Below are positions 20,646 to 34,000 of a stretch of 64,000 nucleotides of DNA, in pieces (position 1 is the first letter of the stretch; each line of letters opens with the position of its first letter). This DNA comes from Wolfiporia cocos. Lineage: Eukaryota > Basidiomycota > Agaricomycetes > Polyporales > Phaeolaceae. The position numbers and the translations under genes are program-made. A model generated the notes under the pieces. It was not told the DNA's origin, searched no databases, and was given only the letters and a program-made list of their open reading frames with translations. The stretch is taken from contig JACCLO010000004.1 of assembly GCA_029448655.1 (NCBI GenBank), positions 186,001 to 250,000 on the forward strand, in the 5' to 3' direction.

Positions 20646-23600
20646 AGAACACACCAGCCCCGCAGCGGCTGGGAGTGTACAGCGCCCCGAAGAAGTGCAC
20701 CTCTACGAAGAGGCTTCACAGAGACCCCTTATCCTGTGGGAAGATAAGGCGGTCGTACGTCACCCGGTATCCCATCTCGGTATATTCGGCAGCTCGGCAA
20801 TGGACTTTGCCCGGAGGACTCGGACACTAGCTACACGTGCCCCTCCTGTACAATACTTTTATCCTGACCCGCTCGCGTTAAAATTTTTCACTTTGTATAA
20901 TGTACATGGAAACGATTCTCGAGACGACAATAAATCGTTCTCTATCGAAGTGGAACTGTGGGTATACGGAAAGAAAGTTAACGCCATGGCACTAATCGAC
21001 ACCGGTGCATCAATAAGCGTCATAGATAAGAAACTCGTACACGAGGAGAAGTTAGTCACTCAGAAACTACCTTCGCCCCTCGAGATTCGTAACGCCGACG
21101 GTACCTCTAATACCGCCGGTAATATTAATATGGCAATAAAAGCTTATATGGTGCACGAGGAACACAAGTCCACCGAATTCTTGTACGTAATGGACGTACA
21201 GAATGCGGATGTGATCCTCGGATATGACTGGTTCCTGAAACACAACCCGGACTTCAACTGGCCGGAAGGAACCTTCACATATCGGTGTACGGAAAAATGC
21301 AAACATGGCAAACGGGTTTCGATTTCTGAGGAAGAAGACGAAATCGAACCCCGCAACATCTATCAGATCATCAATGACTTTCCAATAGATTTTCTCGGCT
21401 TAGAGGAGCCTGGGAATCCCTTTGTCACTTGGGTGAACACCCTTGACGAAGGAACGGAACTCCTTATCGACGCCATTCAGTCGATAACGGAGAAGTCGGA
21501 TGATGAATTCCTGACAGATGCGGATCTCCAGAAATGGAAATCCTTGGTTCCGGAGGAATACCAGGAGTTTGGTCCCACGGTATTTTCTCAACGCGCATCC
21601 GAAAGGATGCCCGAGCGGAAACCATACGACCACGCCATCGACTTCCCCGATGACGCGGTACTACCGCCCCCGAGTAAGGCATACAAGATGTCTCCTCAGG
21701 AGGCAAACTCGCTAGATCAGTGGATTCAGGAAGAGTTACGGAAGGGCTACATCCGACACTCAAAATCCCCGATCGCGAGCCCGGTCTTCTTCGTCCCTAA
21801 AAAAGACGGCGGAGCCCGAATGGTAGTCGATTACCGAAAAGTAAACGACTTGATCATTAAAAACAGGTACCCTCTCCCATGCATAGACGAGCTTATCGAT
21901 AAGCTTAGCCAGGCTTCGATATTTACAAAGCTCGACTTGCGTTGGGGTTACAACAACGTAAGAATCAAGGAGGGAGATGAATGGAAGACCGCATTCATTA
22001 CGCCTAACGGCCTTTACGAAGCTGTAGTCATGTACTTCGGTTTTTGTAATGCACCCAGCACGTTCCAACACATGATGAACGATATTCTAGGTGACCTTAT
22101 CAGAGAAGGAAAGGTCATTGTCTACCTAGACGACATCCTTGTGTTCGGAAACGACCTGCTGGAACACCGTCGTATCGTCAAGCAAGTATTACAAATCTTG
22201 CAAGACAACGACTTGTTCGCGAAGCCTGAAAAGTGCTTTTTCGAACAAAGCAGTATTGAATACCTGGGAAAGATCATTTCCAAAGGAAAAGTCGAAATGG
22301 ACCCTAAGAAGGTAGCCGGCGTAATGGACTGGCCTACACCTGCCAAGGTGAAGGACGTCCAGGCCTTTGTTGGCTTCGCCAATTACTACCGTCGGTTCAT
22401 TAAAGACTTCTCCAAAGTGGTTAAGCCGTTAACCGAACTGTCCAAGAAAAACACGCAGTGGAACTGAGGACCCGAACAAGCGGAAGCATTCCAAACGCTC
22501 AAGGAAGCTTTCACATCGGCTCCAATACTCCGGATCCCAGATCAGGAGTCCCCGTTCCGCGTGGAAGCGGATTCTTCCGATTACGCAACTGGTGCAGTGT
22601 TATCACAATATTCTTCAGAAGATAAGCTCTGGCACCCGGTAGCCTTTTACTCGAAATCTCTATCAGCACCCGAAAGGAACTATGAGATTTACGATAAGGA
22701 GTTGCTCGCAATCATCCGCGCTCTAGAGGAATGGAGACATTACCTCGAGGGACATCCACACAAATTTGAAGTATGGTCGGATCATCTCAATCTGACATAT
22801 TTCAAATCGGCACAACGGCTAACCCGGAGACAGGCACGTTGGAGTCTTTACCTGACAAGGTTCAACTTCACCATGTGTCACAAACCCGGTAAAACAATGC
22901 TTACGGCTGATCCTCTGTCACGGAGGCCAGACCATGAAGAGGGGGTGGAACTCGACAATCGCGATCAAATTTTGCTGAAACCGGAATACTTTACGGTTAG
23001 GGCGCTAGAAGCGTCACAGCAGGAGATACAATCAGGCGACGAGGACCTTCTCAGACAAATCCGACAAGCCCTCATGAACGATCAAATTACCAAAGATTAC
23101 CAGGAACTACTGAAAAGTGGTCCCAAGGAATTCGGTAAAGATCTCCAGGAATGGAACATGGAGGCCGGATTACTCCTCAGACGAGGAAAAGTGTACGTTC
23201 CAAAAGAGCCTAAGGAATTGCGCACGAAGATTCTGGAGTTACATCATGACCATGTGACTGCCGGACACTTCGGACGATGGAAGACCTACGAACTTCTATC
23301 GCGTAATTACTGGTGGCCTGGAATGACCACGATGGTAAAGCAATACGTGGAAGGTTGTGACACATGTCAACGCATGAAGAACCACAACCAGACCCCGTAC
23401 GGACCCCTGCAACCGCTCCCAGTTCCGGAAGCACCTTGGGACACCGTCACAATTGACCTTATCGTCCACCTACCACCCAGCGGCGAATTGAAACAATTCA
23501 ATGCTATTATGGTAATAGTGGACCGGCTTACCAAGCGAGCACACTTCATTCCCACGTCAGACAAAATAACGGCAAAAGAATTGGCGAACCTCCTGTACCT

Positions 23601-25122
23601 TCGAATTTACCCGAACCACGGACTTCCGAAACAAATCATTTCGGATAGAGGCCCGCAATTCGCTGCCGCCTTATTCAAGGGATGGTGTGAGCAATTGGGA
23701 ATCCAACGGTCAATGACAACCGCCTATCACCCGCAAGCGGATGGCCAGACGGAGAGAGTTAACCAGATCCTGGAACAATATCTTAGATGTTACATCGATG
23801 TTATTCAGAAGGATAACTGGTCATGGTTTCTCCCTACGGCTGAATTCGCGTACAACAACGCGGCTAGTGAGACAACAAAGAATAGCCCATTCTTTGTCGA
23901 ACTAGGAAGGCACCCTAACGCAGGACCTACGAATTTACGTCCAACACCATACACGGATCTAAATGTCATTGCTTACGAAAGATGGTCAGCACAAGAACAA
24001 GCTAAGGCAGCTATGAAATTGGCTGCTGAACGCTGGTCTTGGTACTATGATCAACATAAGCGCTTGGTACCATTTAAAGTCGGCGACAAAGTACTCGTTG
24101 ACGCCCGTAGCTGGCAAGACTCCGAAAGAAGTCTTAGTCCACGCTATCTGGGACCATTTAAGATAATTGAACAATTATCTCCAATCACCTTTAGGGTACA
24201 CATGGACGAGCAATACAGGGCTTATCACCCAGTATTCCACACTTCCAAGTTGGTCATGTACAAGGACCCTGTGCATCAGAAAAGACCAGAGCCTCAACCA
24301 GAAATGGTCGACGGCGAGGAATTATGGGAAGTCGAGAAGATCTTAGATCATCGTCTCCACGCAGGAAGAGTTGAATACAGAATCCGATGGAAAGGATTCG
24401 GTATCAATGACGACTCCTGGGTACGCGAAGCCGATCTCGACACGGCATACGACATTCTGCAGGAATACAAGGCTTCACACGCCATTCCAATGCAGGATGT
24501 CCCCCTCAGGCGATCAGCTAGAAGGAAAGAAGCAGTTCACGTCTTCGACCCTGACAGCGACGACTGGGAAGCTGACAAATGCACGTGGCCAGACGACTGG
24601 CCGCAGTATCGCAAAGAATTTGCGAAGGATCCTAAGCAGCGCATGGTTAGACACCCCGATGGGGGATGGATGTCAGCGGACATTAACCAAAACGCGGACT
24701 TGAAAATCGTAGTCGGTGAAGGCGGCCAAATGCCGGAAAAGGGAACCAAGGACTCAGTTGGGTTTGACCTGTACACTGCAACAGGCGACGTTCTGCCAGC
24801 TCATGGGCAGACAGAATACAATACCAAATGGAAGATCCAGGTACCTTTCGGCACTTACGGACGTATCGCCCCCCGCTCTAGTCTTGCCCGAAAAGGCATA
24901 GACGTAATGGGTGGCGTCATCGACCACGATTATCAAGGCGAAGTAATCATCATTCTCCGGAATCACTCCGATATATCTATCGATATTCGGGCCGGTGATA
25001 AGATTGCTCAGCTCATCTGCGAAGTTGCTAAGGACCCGCACATTACGCTACACGGAAAATCTTACTTTGAAAAGATTAAATCCGAGCGCGGTACTGGTGG
25101 ATTCGGCTCCACAGGAAAGTAA
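20587..25122 (+). pseudogene. pol: Pol of Gypsy-B with a premature stop
   Basis: Domain order protease (ALIDTGASISVID), RT (YLDD near 22130), RNase H, integrase (AGHFGRWKTYELLSRNYWW; DDE core), chromodomain (YRIRWKGFG), then a dUTPase at about 24690-25119 (GFDLYTA, GRIAPRSSLA, GGVIDHDYQGE, GDKIAQLICE, GGFGSTGK). A TGA at 22465-22467 replaces the Trp codon TGG found in Gypsy-D (NTQWNW), between RT and RNase H. After it the same frame continues unbroken to 25122. The integrase core differs from Gypsy-D far more than the flanking parts. Confidence 0.93.
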
Positions 25123-25161
25123 TCGTTCCATTAGGGACAATGAAACCTGAAGAGGGGGTAA

Positions 25162-25860
25162 TGTCACAGATTTGGGAAATGCCACTATTTTTCCCGTATT
25201 TTTACCTATTTATCTGATATTTCTACGACCTTGTAGACATTTACGCTGCTAAGCGCCCGTCTACACGTACACGCAACCAAACAACACGTACACAACGCGG
25301 TATACGTCCACTTGTCATAACAACACGTACATAACACGCTTGTACGCGTCAATGACTCAGCGGACTAACCTCCGGTGTCACGCGCCTTACTCATATCCCG
25401 ATACCGGGCTATGTCAGTACAATTGGATAAGCGGCCTGCTCGTTATCACATGCCAATGACCTTACGATTACTCATATCCCGATACCGGAATATAAGGATC
25501 ACATGCATGGCTTACTAACGTAGCTACAGCCACTTCCACAACATGGACCTACAGTCCAAACAAACGATCTTACTGGCGCGGCCATTACCGGTGCACATGG
25601 TCTATTGTAGTTTACGACTTAACCATATTAGTTATGTCTGCGCACAGACCACCTTCATGTTTGGCTCCCCTACCGGTAACCAAACAAAGCATGTATATAA
25701 GTAGGGCTATCACTGCGGATAAGCCTTAGATTTGTTCTCTGCATTCGCACAGTTACATACCATCTCTGCTTGCGCCCACTAGCCTCCTCACCAACCTTCT
25801 GCAACATCTTCAAGTCGCCTATAAGGTTATAGTGTGAGTCCCACAGTCTAGTCTGTGTCA
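25162..25860 (+). repeat. 3' LTR of Gypsy-B
   Basis: 699 bases, TGTCACAGATTTGGG to GTCTGTGTCA, preceded by the purine tract gaagagggggta and followed by the duplication ttgtg. Contains TATATAAG (about 25694) and the probable transcript start agatttgttct. Confidence 0.92.
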
Positions 25861-25865
25861 TTGTG

Positions 25866-26359
25866 CACAATGTGCAAGGTGATGAGAAACTTGCATGCAT
25901 GAGCATAATGCATGATGCAATCACTACTTTGTGGCATTATATGATATAGCACAAACATAAATGTGATCTTACCTTCCACTACTCAAGAAGCTAATCAAAG
26001 TGTATGAGTCATGTCTTGACATCTTCACATTTGTGCAGTCACCAAAATGCCTAAATCTCATGACTGCTGCACCATACAATCTGTAAAACACATAACTACT
26101 TCAGGTACATCATTTAGAACATCAGCTGAGAGTCTACTATGATTGCATTCACAATAACCATATACTATGTATATACCATGTATATACCATGTACTCGGCC
26201 ACATGTAAATACATGTATATAGTATATATAAAAAACCATGTATACATGGTATATACATTATATGGTTGGAGCCTTAGCTTCATTAGCGATGCACAGTTCC
26301 CCATGTGCATATCAATCTGTAGATTAATCTACCAAATTGATAAAATAAACCACACTAAT
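25866..26359. other. Right part of element H and start of M2's right half
   Basis: 25866-26276 belongs to element H: a coding-like remnant to about 25950, then AT-rich sequence and a tatacatgg tract. 26285-26359 is the resumed left TIR of M2. No gene. Confidence 0.6.
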
Positions 26360-26929
26360 AGGGATTGAACTCTCAACCTCCAAACAGCAGGGCCAGTATA
26401 CAAGATGTCCATGAGATTACCACTACACCAAGGAGCAATACAGAAAGTGGGCTTCTTCATATGCTATATACCCAATAATCAGAAAGTTTTGGTCATTTAA
26501 AAATTTATGTCAAGTAATTTATTGCCTTTAAGAAATTGGTCAGTTGAAGCACTAGCTACAGTAGAAGTATACTATAGTCATAATTCTACACCCAACATAG
26601 AGCTATCAAGGCTAGGAGCTTAAAATTTGATGAAAAAGTTTTGTTAGGCCGGAGTTTGGGGGAGCAAAAAAAACTCTTGGTATAATTAATATGATTGTAA
26701 TCTAGCAAATCCTCTTAGTGTAATGGTATAATTAATGTCTGCTCATTGTGTTGCTATGGCTTGCAGTTCAATTCCGTCTCGTGCAATTTTTAGAAATTAA
26801 GTCAGATTAATCTGCTCAACACAGATTAATCTTATTTCTCTGGCGCTAGCTGAGCACTTGGGCAACTGTGCAGTGCTAACGAAGCGCAGTTGCTAAATTA
26901 ATCTCGGTGACTGAAACTCTACATATCCA

Positions 26930-27646
26930 TGACATTAAGGTATGTACATGACCATATGTAAATGCTATTTTCGTAATAATTAGAATTCTATAGCATACAT
27001 TTGGAGTCCAAGGACCATATGCGTCTTGGGAATACATTGGTAGAATGTCAGCAGTGATCCCAACCCTCCAGAAGGTGAAGGATCATGTTGAATGTGAAAT
27101 TAATCACTTCCTGCGGGGGAAATCACACACCTCTCCAGATGCTGAAGCAGACATCAATCGTCTTCATCTTGCTTTTTGCTCAGACCGTGTTAATCACATC
27201 AAGGAAGGCCGGCATATGAGTAACGATAATCGGACTTGCAATGTTATGAAGCGTGGTGCAGATCCTAGAAGGCTGTTGAAGATGCGAGCAAGATGGATCT
27301 CAAATCGCTTGGGGGAGAGATCAATCTGGGAGGACTGGGGCGACTGTGAGATGAGTACCAACGAGTCATGTGTGCACCTCCAAATTACTACATTGATTAG
27401 ATATGCTGATGTACCTACTACAGAGCCTATGGATGAGTTGGCGGTGGTCTGGGAAGTACAGGCGTATCATCAGCAGCACCAGTCGAACAAGCATTTGTAG
27501 CTGTTTCTAATGCATAGGTGATGTGGTGATAATAGCCTGTTACTACCTGTGATGCGGGATAAGCTTGACTTTTGTCTGTTATTGTAGTCTGGCGAGGAGT
27601 ATCTGTCCATGCCTGCCATGAGTCAGTCCAGTATGGATGGCCTTGT
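26930..27646 (+). pseudogene. DUF6589 gene, C-terminal exons
   Basis: After MITE M2 the frame resumes with HDIK, completing the family-typical EHNI-DIK turn. A gtatgt donor at 26940 and a ctatag acceptor (26991-26993) lead to an exon from 26994 reading VQGPYASWEYIGRMSAVIP, KVKDHVECEINHFLRGKSHT and MKRGADPRRLLKMRARWI. It may end at the TAG at 27498-27500, or splice at gtacag (27455) to an exon at 27589 reading SGEEYLSMPAMSQSSMDGL, which runs into Gypsy-C at 27647. The 3' end is convergent with, and may overlap, the RecQ-like gene. Confidence 0.7.
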
Positions 27647-28029
27647 TGACAAGGCCACTAAAACCTTAGAGCGAACTGAGGGGAGCGAAGTGGATGAACG
27701 CCAAGTTCAGACTGAGGTTACCAGCTGAACGAGGCCTGCTATTATACTAATAGACTGTTTGTACATGTTTGTACTATAATGGCCATATATGGTAACTAGG
27801 GAGTCTGGTGCGAGACTGGGGTAGGGGTCTAAGCCAGACTCTGAAACATAGAAGCGTAAAGTATATCAAATACGTAGCGGTCATCGTGGCCGTGTGGGAA
27901 CCGGGCCTTGTGTCGTTATCTAGACGTTGTCGGGTTCCTTCCATGGTATGATCCGGGCCTGGCTGGGCTTGGGGACTCGGGGGACCGGATCGATCTCGTT
28001 GTCGTTAGGGAAAGCTTTTGCCCGTGACA
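27647..28029 (-). repeat. 3' LTR of Gypsy-C
   Basis: 383 bases; minus strand TGTCACGGGC to CCTTGTCA. The last 36 codons and the stop of the polyprotein (stop at 27920-27922) lie inside it. Confidence 0.93.
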
Positions 28030-31000
28030 TCACCCCCCCTTTAAGTTCCTCGTCCCGAGGAGTCATCGTAAATATCGTTGCGTACTCGCCCGGTGGTCTG
28101 GGAATGACGAAATCGCCTGCTCCTTTTTGTGATGAGAAGTCAAACTCACGCGTCATTTTGTGGATGTACACAACCGGGTAGTCGTAGTATGTAATACCAT
28201 CGGGCTTCTTGCGTTCGATGGGGCGATGTACTTCGATTAAATGCGTCGCGATGTAAGTTTCTGGGTTTACAGGAATAAAGAACTGCACCGGTTTGTCGTG
28301 CCACCAGCGTATCTTGGGACGCTCTCGCTCCATGAGTACATCCAGGCTGGCGGGCATGGCGCAAACTACGGTGAGTCCGTATTTCTTTAGAACGGAGTAG
28401 TGAGGTATGTCCTCTTCTGTGGGGTCGACGACTTTGGTGTCACCGTCGGTAATGGTTCTATTTTTCCATTGAACCCCCGGCGCTCGTGGGTTCTGTTCGT
28501 AAAATGTATCAGCCTGGGAGTGGTCCACGTCTCGCTTACGCTCCCAGGTTCTTGATCCATCCGACCACTGCACCTCGTATTCCACTCGCCCGTGTTCTTC
28601 GCGCGATTGGATTATCTTTGTCGCCGTTATCTGTGTTTCCGGCGTCGGTAGAATCCTTTGTTGTTCGAATTCTGGTTCGTGGTAGGGGGTGAGTAATATT
28701 TCGTTAAACACCGGGTGTATACCCCGCATATCGGGTGTCAATGTTAGCCTGTATGCGCCCATGCCAATCTTGGCAGCCACTGGGTACGGTCCGTATCGCT
28801 TCGGGGATAATTTTCGCGACGGGGTGCCCATGTGAAGGTTGGTGCCGTCGAGCCAGACCTTGTCTCCGACCTCGTATTTTCTCGAGGGTTGTCTTCGACG
28901 GTCGGCGTACTTCTTCATGGCAGCCTTGGCGAGGTCTATGCTTTCCGCCGCCTTCATCTGTACGTCTTTCAGGTGATCAGCCCAATTCTCCGCGGATAGG
29001 GACATGTCAACTTCCATTGGGACGTTAGAACCCGTGTTCGGCTCGTACCCATGCGTTATGAAGAATGGCGATTGCTTTGTCGACGCATTCTGGTGTGTAT
29101 TGTACGCGAACGTAGCCGTTGGCAGCAGGTCCGCCCAGTTGGTGTGATTCCTGTTTGCGAAGAGGCGTAAGTATACCTCCAACTCCTGATTCATCCGCTC
29201 GGTTTGTCCGTCGGTCTGTGGATGATACGCGGTAGATGGATTTCCTTCGATCCCGAGCTTCTTGTACGTGTCTTTGATGAATTCTGACACGAACTGGGGG
29301 CCCCTGTCGCTAAACACCTTCTTGGGGATACCGTGTTGTGTGACGATGTGTTTGATGAGCAGGTTAGCCCATCCTTTGGCTGTTAGCTTGTCGGTGGTTT
29401 CGATCGCGGTTGTCCACTTTGACATCATGTCTACGATGACGAGGATGGCGTTCTTGCCTCGCACCTCGGGGAAACCTGTGATCATGTCGACCGATATGTT
29501 CTCCCAACTCCTCGTTGGTGTTGGGTTGGGGTTGAGGGGTGCCGCTCGTTTAGCGTGGTCTACTTTGATTGATTGGCACTTTACGCACCCTCGGACGTAT
29601 AACGTCACGTCCCTTCTCATGTGTGGCCACCAATACGACTTGTGAATGGTGGTAAGCGTGCGGTCTCTGCCTGGGTGTCCCGCCAGCAACGAGTCGTGGT
29701 GTGACGATATGATATCGCCCTTGAGTTCTGCGTCGTTGGGGATGACTAGTTTTCCTTTTCGGTACGCTAGTCCCTCCTTGAATACGATGTTTGCGTCCAA
29801 ACCGTAGTCGTAGAGGGCCTTTTGGGCTTCAACTTTCGCTTTTATCGTTTCGGTGGAGATGAAACTTAGCTTTTCGATTTCATCCACCCCCTCTTCAGGC
29901 TGTTCGTCCCCGAACAGATGTGGTTTGAGGACTACTTGTCCCTCGAGGTGTTCCTTTCCGTCGTCCCAGTCGATGCGGCGTGAGAGTGGGTCGGCATGTA
30001 TGTTCTTCGTACCAGGGATGTGCGTAAGCTTGATGTCAAACTCTTGTAATTCGGTCATCCATCGTGCTTGTCGTGGATTGATCTTCTGGGGCGTTTTGAA
30101 GTACTCCAGGTTTTTGTGATCGCTCCAGACCTCGGTTGCGTCAGCGGATCCCTGTATGATGTGTCGCCACTCATCTAATGCTCGCATGATGGCGAGGAGT
30201 TCCCTGTTGTATATCTCGTAGTTCTTTTCCGCGGGCGTGAAACCCTTGGAGAGATAGGCGATGGGTCTCCAGATCGACTCTTGTCGTTGTAAGAGTACGG
30301 CGCCTGTAGCGAAGTCGGAGGCGTCAGCTTCGATCCGGAAAGGGTCTGTGTCTGTGGGTGATCCCAGAATGGGGGCCTCTGTAAACAACCTCTTCATGAG
30401 ATCGAACGTGTCTTGTTCGGCCTTGTCCCATTTGAACGGGACGTCCGCTGTTAGGGCGATTAGTGGTCGCGCCAATGTACTGTACCCCTTGATGAATCGG
30501 CGGTAGAAGTTGGCAAACCCTAAAAAGCTCTGTACCTCCTTCCGGTTCTTCGGCGTCGGCCACAGGGTGATGCCTTGGACCTTTACCGGGTCCATCTTGA
30601 TGCTGCCGTGCGAGATGATGTGGCCCAGGTATTCGACCTCGGCTTTCTCGAACTCGCATTTCTCCGGCTTGCACGTTAGTTTGTGTTCGCGTAGTACCTC
30701 GAGTACCTTGCGTGTGACAAGTCGGTGTTCTTCGAGAGTCTCGGTGAAGATCAGTATGTCGTCTAGATATACGATGACCTTTCCTTGTAGTATGAGTTCT
30801 CGGAAGATGTCGTTCATCATTGTCTGGAACGTGCTTGGTGCGTTGCACATTCCAAAAAACATGACGAGGGGGTCGTATAACCCTCTGTTGGTTATGAACG
30901 CACCCTTCTCCTCGTCTCCTTCAGCGATGCGGATGTTAGTGTATCCCCATCTGACGTCGAGTTTGCTGAAGAACTTAGCTCGTTTGAGCTTGTTAAGTAG

Positions 31001-34000
31001 CTCGCTAATCAGAGGTAACGGATACTTGTTTTTCTTCGTCATCTGATTTAGCTTGCGGTAATCCTGTATGGGTCGTAATTTGCCGTCTTTCTTTTTTACG
31101 AAGAAGAACGGCGCGCCCCAAGGCGACTTGGATGGTCGTATGCAACCGGTGCGTAGTTGTTCCTCCAGGAACTCGTCCAGTACCTTCTGTTGTTGTGGCG
31201 AGAGGGGATATATCTTACCACAGAAGGGTTTGGCGTCCGGCAGGAGTTCGACCGCATGGTCCCATGGTCGTCGGTCGGGGAGTTTGTCGAACTCGCCTTC
31301 CTCAAAAACGTCTTTGAAGTCGTGTAGATGTTCGGGCACGACTTCTTCGAACGTTTTTGCCTCCGTTGTTTTCTTTGCTGCGATGTCCATTTCTGTGGCT
31401 TTCACAGCAGCGATTTGTTCCGAAGTAACAGGGTAGACATCACCTCGTAGTGCAGTCTCCCCTGCTTCCCATATCTCGAGCCGGTTGCGAATGTGCTCTT
31501 TGCATTCGCTGGCGTATCTAAGCCATACCGTGGCGTCAATCATGAACACTTGGTCTCCTTTTTCGAGGTGCTTGTGTTCACAATCGCACTTGTCGAAATC
31601 GATTGCCTTCTTCCTCCAGTCGATGGTGGGGTTGTGTTGTTCCAACCAGTCGAATCCTAGAAAGATGTCGTGCGAGCCTAGCTTGCTCACATTGAATCTA
31701 CGATTTTCGAGATGCGTACCAATTTGGATTTGCATCTCAACGAAGTGCGTCATGGTGCCTCCGCCATTGGGGCTTCCGTCGGCATTTTGTACGCGTACCG
31801 GTCGTTCCAATGGTTGGATGTTAAGTTCGTGTTTTTGGGCGAACTCGTAGTCGACCACCGATCCTGTGGATCCTGAATCGATAAGGGCGGTGGTTGTGAT
31901 GGTGCGCTCGTGTGGACTGTGGATCATGACGGGGACTGCTATCTGTCGTCCACGTCTTCCTTGTCCAAACACGACGTGCGTTCCTCGGATCTTGTCTGTA
32001 GATCCGAAGCCTGCTGTACCGCGCGTTGTCTCGCGAATACGCTTGACAATCTTGACGCGGGGATTTTTGTTCTGCTCCAGGATCAATTGAGCGATCCTAT
32101 CCTTGTAGTTGACGACTAAGTCTGTGTCGGAATGATTTATTAGCATAACGACCAGGCGGCCAGTGTAATCTTGATCGATCACACCGGCCAAGACGTCGAT
32201 CCCTTTGTTTGCAAGCCCTGATCTAGGGGCGATGCGACCGTAGACTCCATCGGGCATCCTTATTTTTATGCCAGTATCGATGTTTTCCTTTCCGTGAGCA
32301 GGAACGATGGTTTCTTCAGCTGAGTACAAGTCGTACCCAGCTGCTTCGTCGCTCTTCTGCTCAGGAGCTGTGGCTCGCGGATCATCTAAGTAGATGTCCA
32401 GAGTCTCTGTTTTTTTCTTAACGCGTCTGATCTTCCTTTTCTTTGGTTGATCAGTTGCGTCTTTCATGTCAATGTCCTCTGAGACGACGATGGGTTCTGT
32501 ATCCACATTCATTTTATCGTCTAAAGAGGAATTAAGCCCCGGTTTATCCCCCGGGCGAGCCGTGGATTCACGGAGCTCCTCTTGGGCTGTACAAAAGGAA
32601 TCCTCGCTACATACAGAACTCGCATCGTCGTCTGAATAATCGGAGCCCCCCGCTTGGCTCATAGTGTCCATCGCGGAGCCGTACACTTTTTTGTCATCGT
32701 CGTCGCTTACTTCTTCGACGTTGAGAAGATGGAATCGATTCGAGGTGATTTTGCTTACCTCGGCCTTCGCGGAGCCTTTCGACTCTTCTTCGTATTCGGC
32801 AGCCATACGCTGCCACTCCTCGTCGGTTAGCTCTCGAAGCTGCTGCTTAGCGGGCTTCGAGCCGGATGGCCGAGTTGGAGTGGTGCCGCTTGTAGCGGCC
32901 GCGTATGATTTGCCCGGCGTATACTTATACCCGGCGTCACGCATTGGGATGTGCCAGGTTGGCGATGTGCAGGCGGAGGTGGGACGTTCGCCCATCTTTT
33001 TTCCGCAGAATTTGCAGAGGCGGTCGGCGGCAGGGGTGTCGTAGACCTTCTTGGGGGTGTTGGAGTCTTTCTTTTTCTCCTTACCCTTGTTCTTCGCCTC
33101 CTCGCCCTTCTGCTCTGCGCGATCCTGAGCGCGTCTCCACAGGGCTTGGTCGAAGTCCATGATGGCCTCCTTCCAGGGTTGGTACTTTTTGGGTACCGGT
33201 ACCTTCCTGTGGTGGAAGTCTCGTTGGGTTGAGAACGAGGCGTACACCGGTTCGTAGACGGAGGAGGGTACGTTTTTCTCTACCGCCTGCAGGACGAATT
33301 CGTTGTCCATGTCGACTCCTGCTTCTCGGCACAGCGTTTCGATCTCGGTGAAGTATTCGTTTGACTTACCGAATACCATTTTGAGGGCGGTGAGCTGCCG
33401 CCGCGCCCGCTTCTCCCTGTCGGGGTCCTCGAACCTAGTGAAGAGCTCCTGTTTGAAGAAATCAAAGTGGATCTCCCACCACCCGGTTTCTTCGTTGAAG
33501 TAGGTTGCGAACATGTTCGCGAACCACTGGTCTACCTTGTCGCCTCTGATGTACGACATCGCGCACTCGATGCGGTCGTGCGACGTTTCCATGTACTGGC
33601 GTTGCGAGGCCAGGTATTGTATCATCCGCATCCACCAGTCGCGGAATTTGACTTTGTCGTCGTCGAAGATGGGTGGTTCCTTCACCGTCCGTCTCCGAGA
33701 CTGGGTGTATGCGGGTGGGTTGCGCGATGCTGGAATTGGTGTGAAGGTTTCGCGGCGTCTTTCGCTGACCTGTGGGATTTGCCATTTAGGCGGTACGTTT
33801 CGCTCTTCGCGTACTCGGAGGATATCAAACTCCCCTTGGTACGCGGGTACCGTGTCTAATGCGTGGTACCCTGAGCGGGTTCTTGGGCTTGGTGCCGGAG
33901 CGCGTTCCGGAGGTGGTAGTGTTCCACCCATGCGTTTGTTTGGTGACGGTGTGTTGGAATCCTCGTCGAGAGGAGCGAGTCGCTCTGCCGCTCGCCTCTC

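Larger units (their letters stand above)
13983..25860 (+). mobile_element. Gypsy-B: full-length but broken Ty3/gypsy element with C-terminal dUTPase
   Basis: Flanked by the exact duplication ttgtg (13978-13982, 25861-25865). The LTRs are 699 bases each once the nested element is removed (13983-14218 plus 16107-16569; 25162-25860). By eye they differ at about 15 sites, so it is older than Gypsy-D. Native length is 9990 bases, against 9997 for Gypsy-D. ORF1 has a one-base deletion and pol has a Trp to stop change, so the copy is not autonomous. It contains a small LTR element inside its 5' LTR. Confidence 0.95.
13703..26276. mobile_element. Element H: hAT-like TIR element inside M2, holding Gypsy-B
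   Basis: Ends taaggctccaaccatataat (13703) and its exact complement (to 26276), flanked by the exact 8-base duplication gcttcatt (13695-13702, 26277-26284), the size used by hAT transposases. Without Gypsy-B it would be 691 bases. The subterminal parts are built from tatacatgg/ccatgtata repeats. A short coding-like reading (YQHLADVRKKRVQMF...) runs up to Gypsy-B at 13982 and resumes in frame at 25866; I do not recognise it. Confidence 0.82.
13658..26920. mobile_element. MITE M2, same family as M1, split by element H
   Basis: The left end gagggacttcagtcactgag is at 13658 and the right end ctcggtgactgaaactct ends at 26920. Removing element H and its 8-base duplication gives about 681 bases, close to M1 (659) and M3 (665). 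Outer flanks are taatatcca (13649-13657) and acatatcca (26921-26929), 7 of 9 alike. The tRNA-like modules are at 26360-26436 (minus) and 26711-26780 (plus). It is inserted in the DUF6589 gene: excision restores HNI-HDIK and a gtatgt donor. Confidence 0.78.

Noticed and set aside
20025..20720. Long minus-strand open frames inside gag and pol of all gypsy elements
   Set aside because: They mirror the real plus-strand genes, have low-complexity Arg/Ser/Leu content and recur only because the coding strands recur.
22465..22467. TGA as a recoded codon in Gypsy-B pol
   Set aside because: Gypsy-D has TGG at the same place and ORF1 of Gypsy-B is also broken, so a simple nonsense mutation is the better reading.
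27428..27646. Certain C-terminus of the RecQ-like gene beyond Gypsy-C
   Set aside because: A minus-strand frame can be followed to about 27431, but the plus-strand DUF6589 exon reads through the same bases; which strand codes cannot be decided here.
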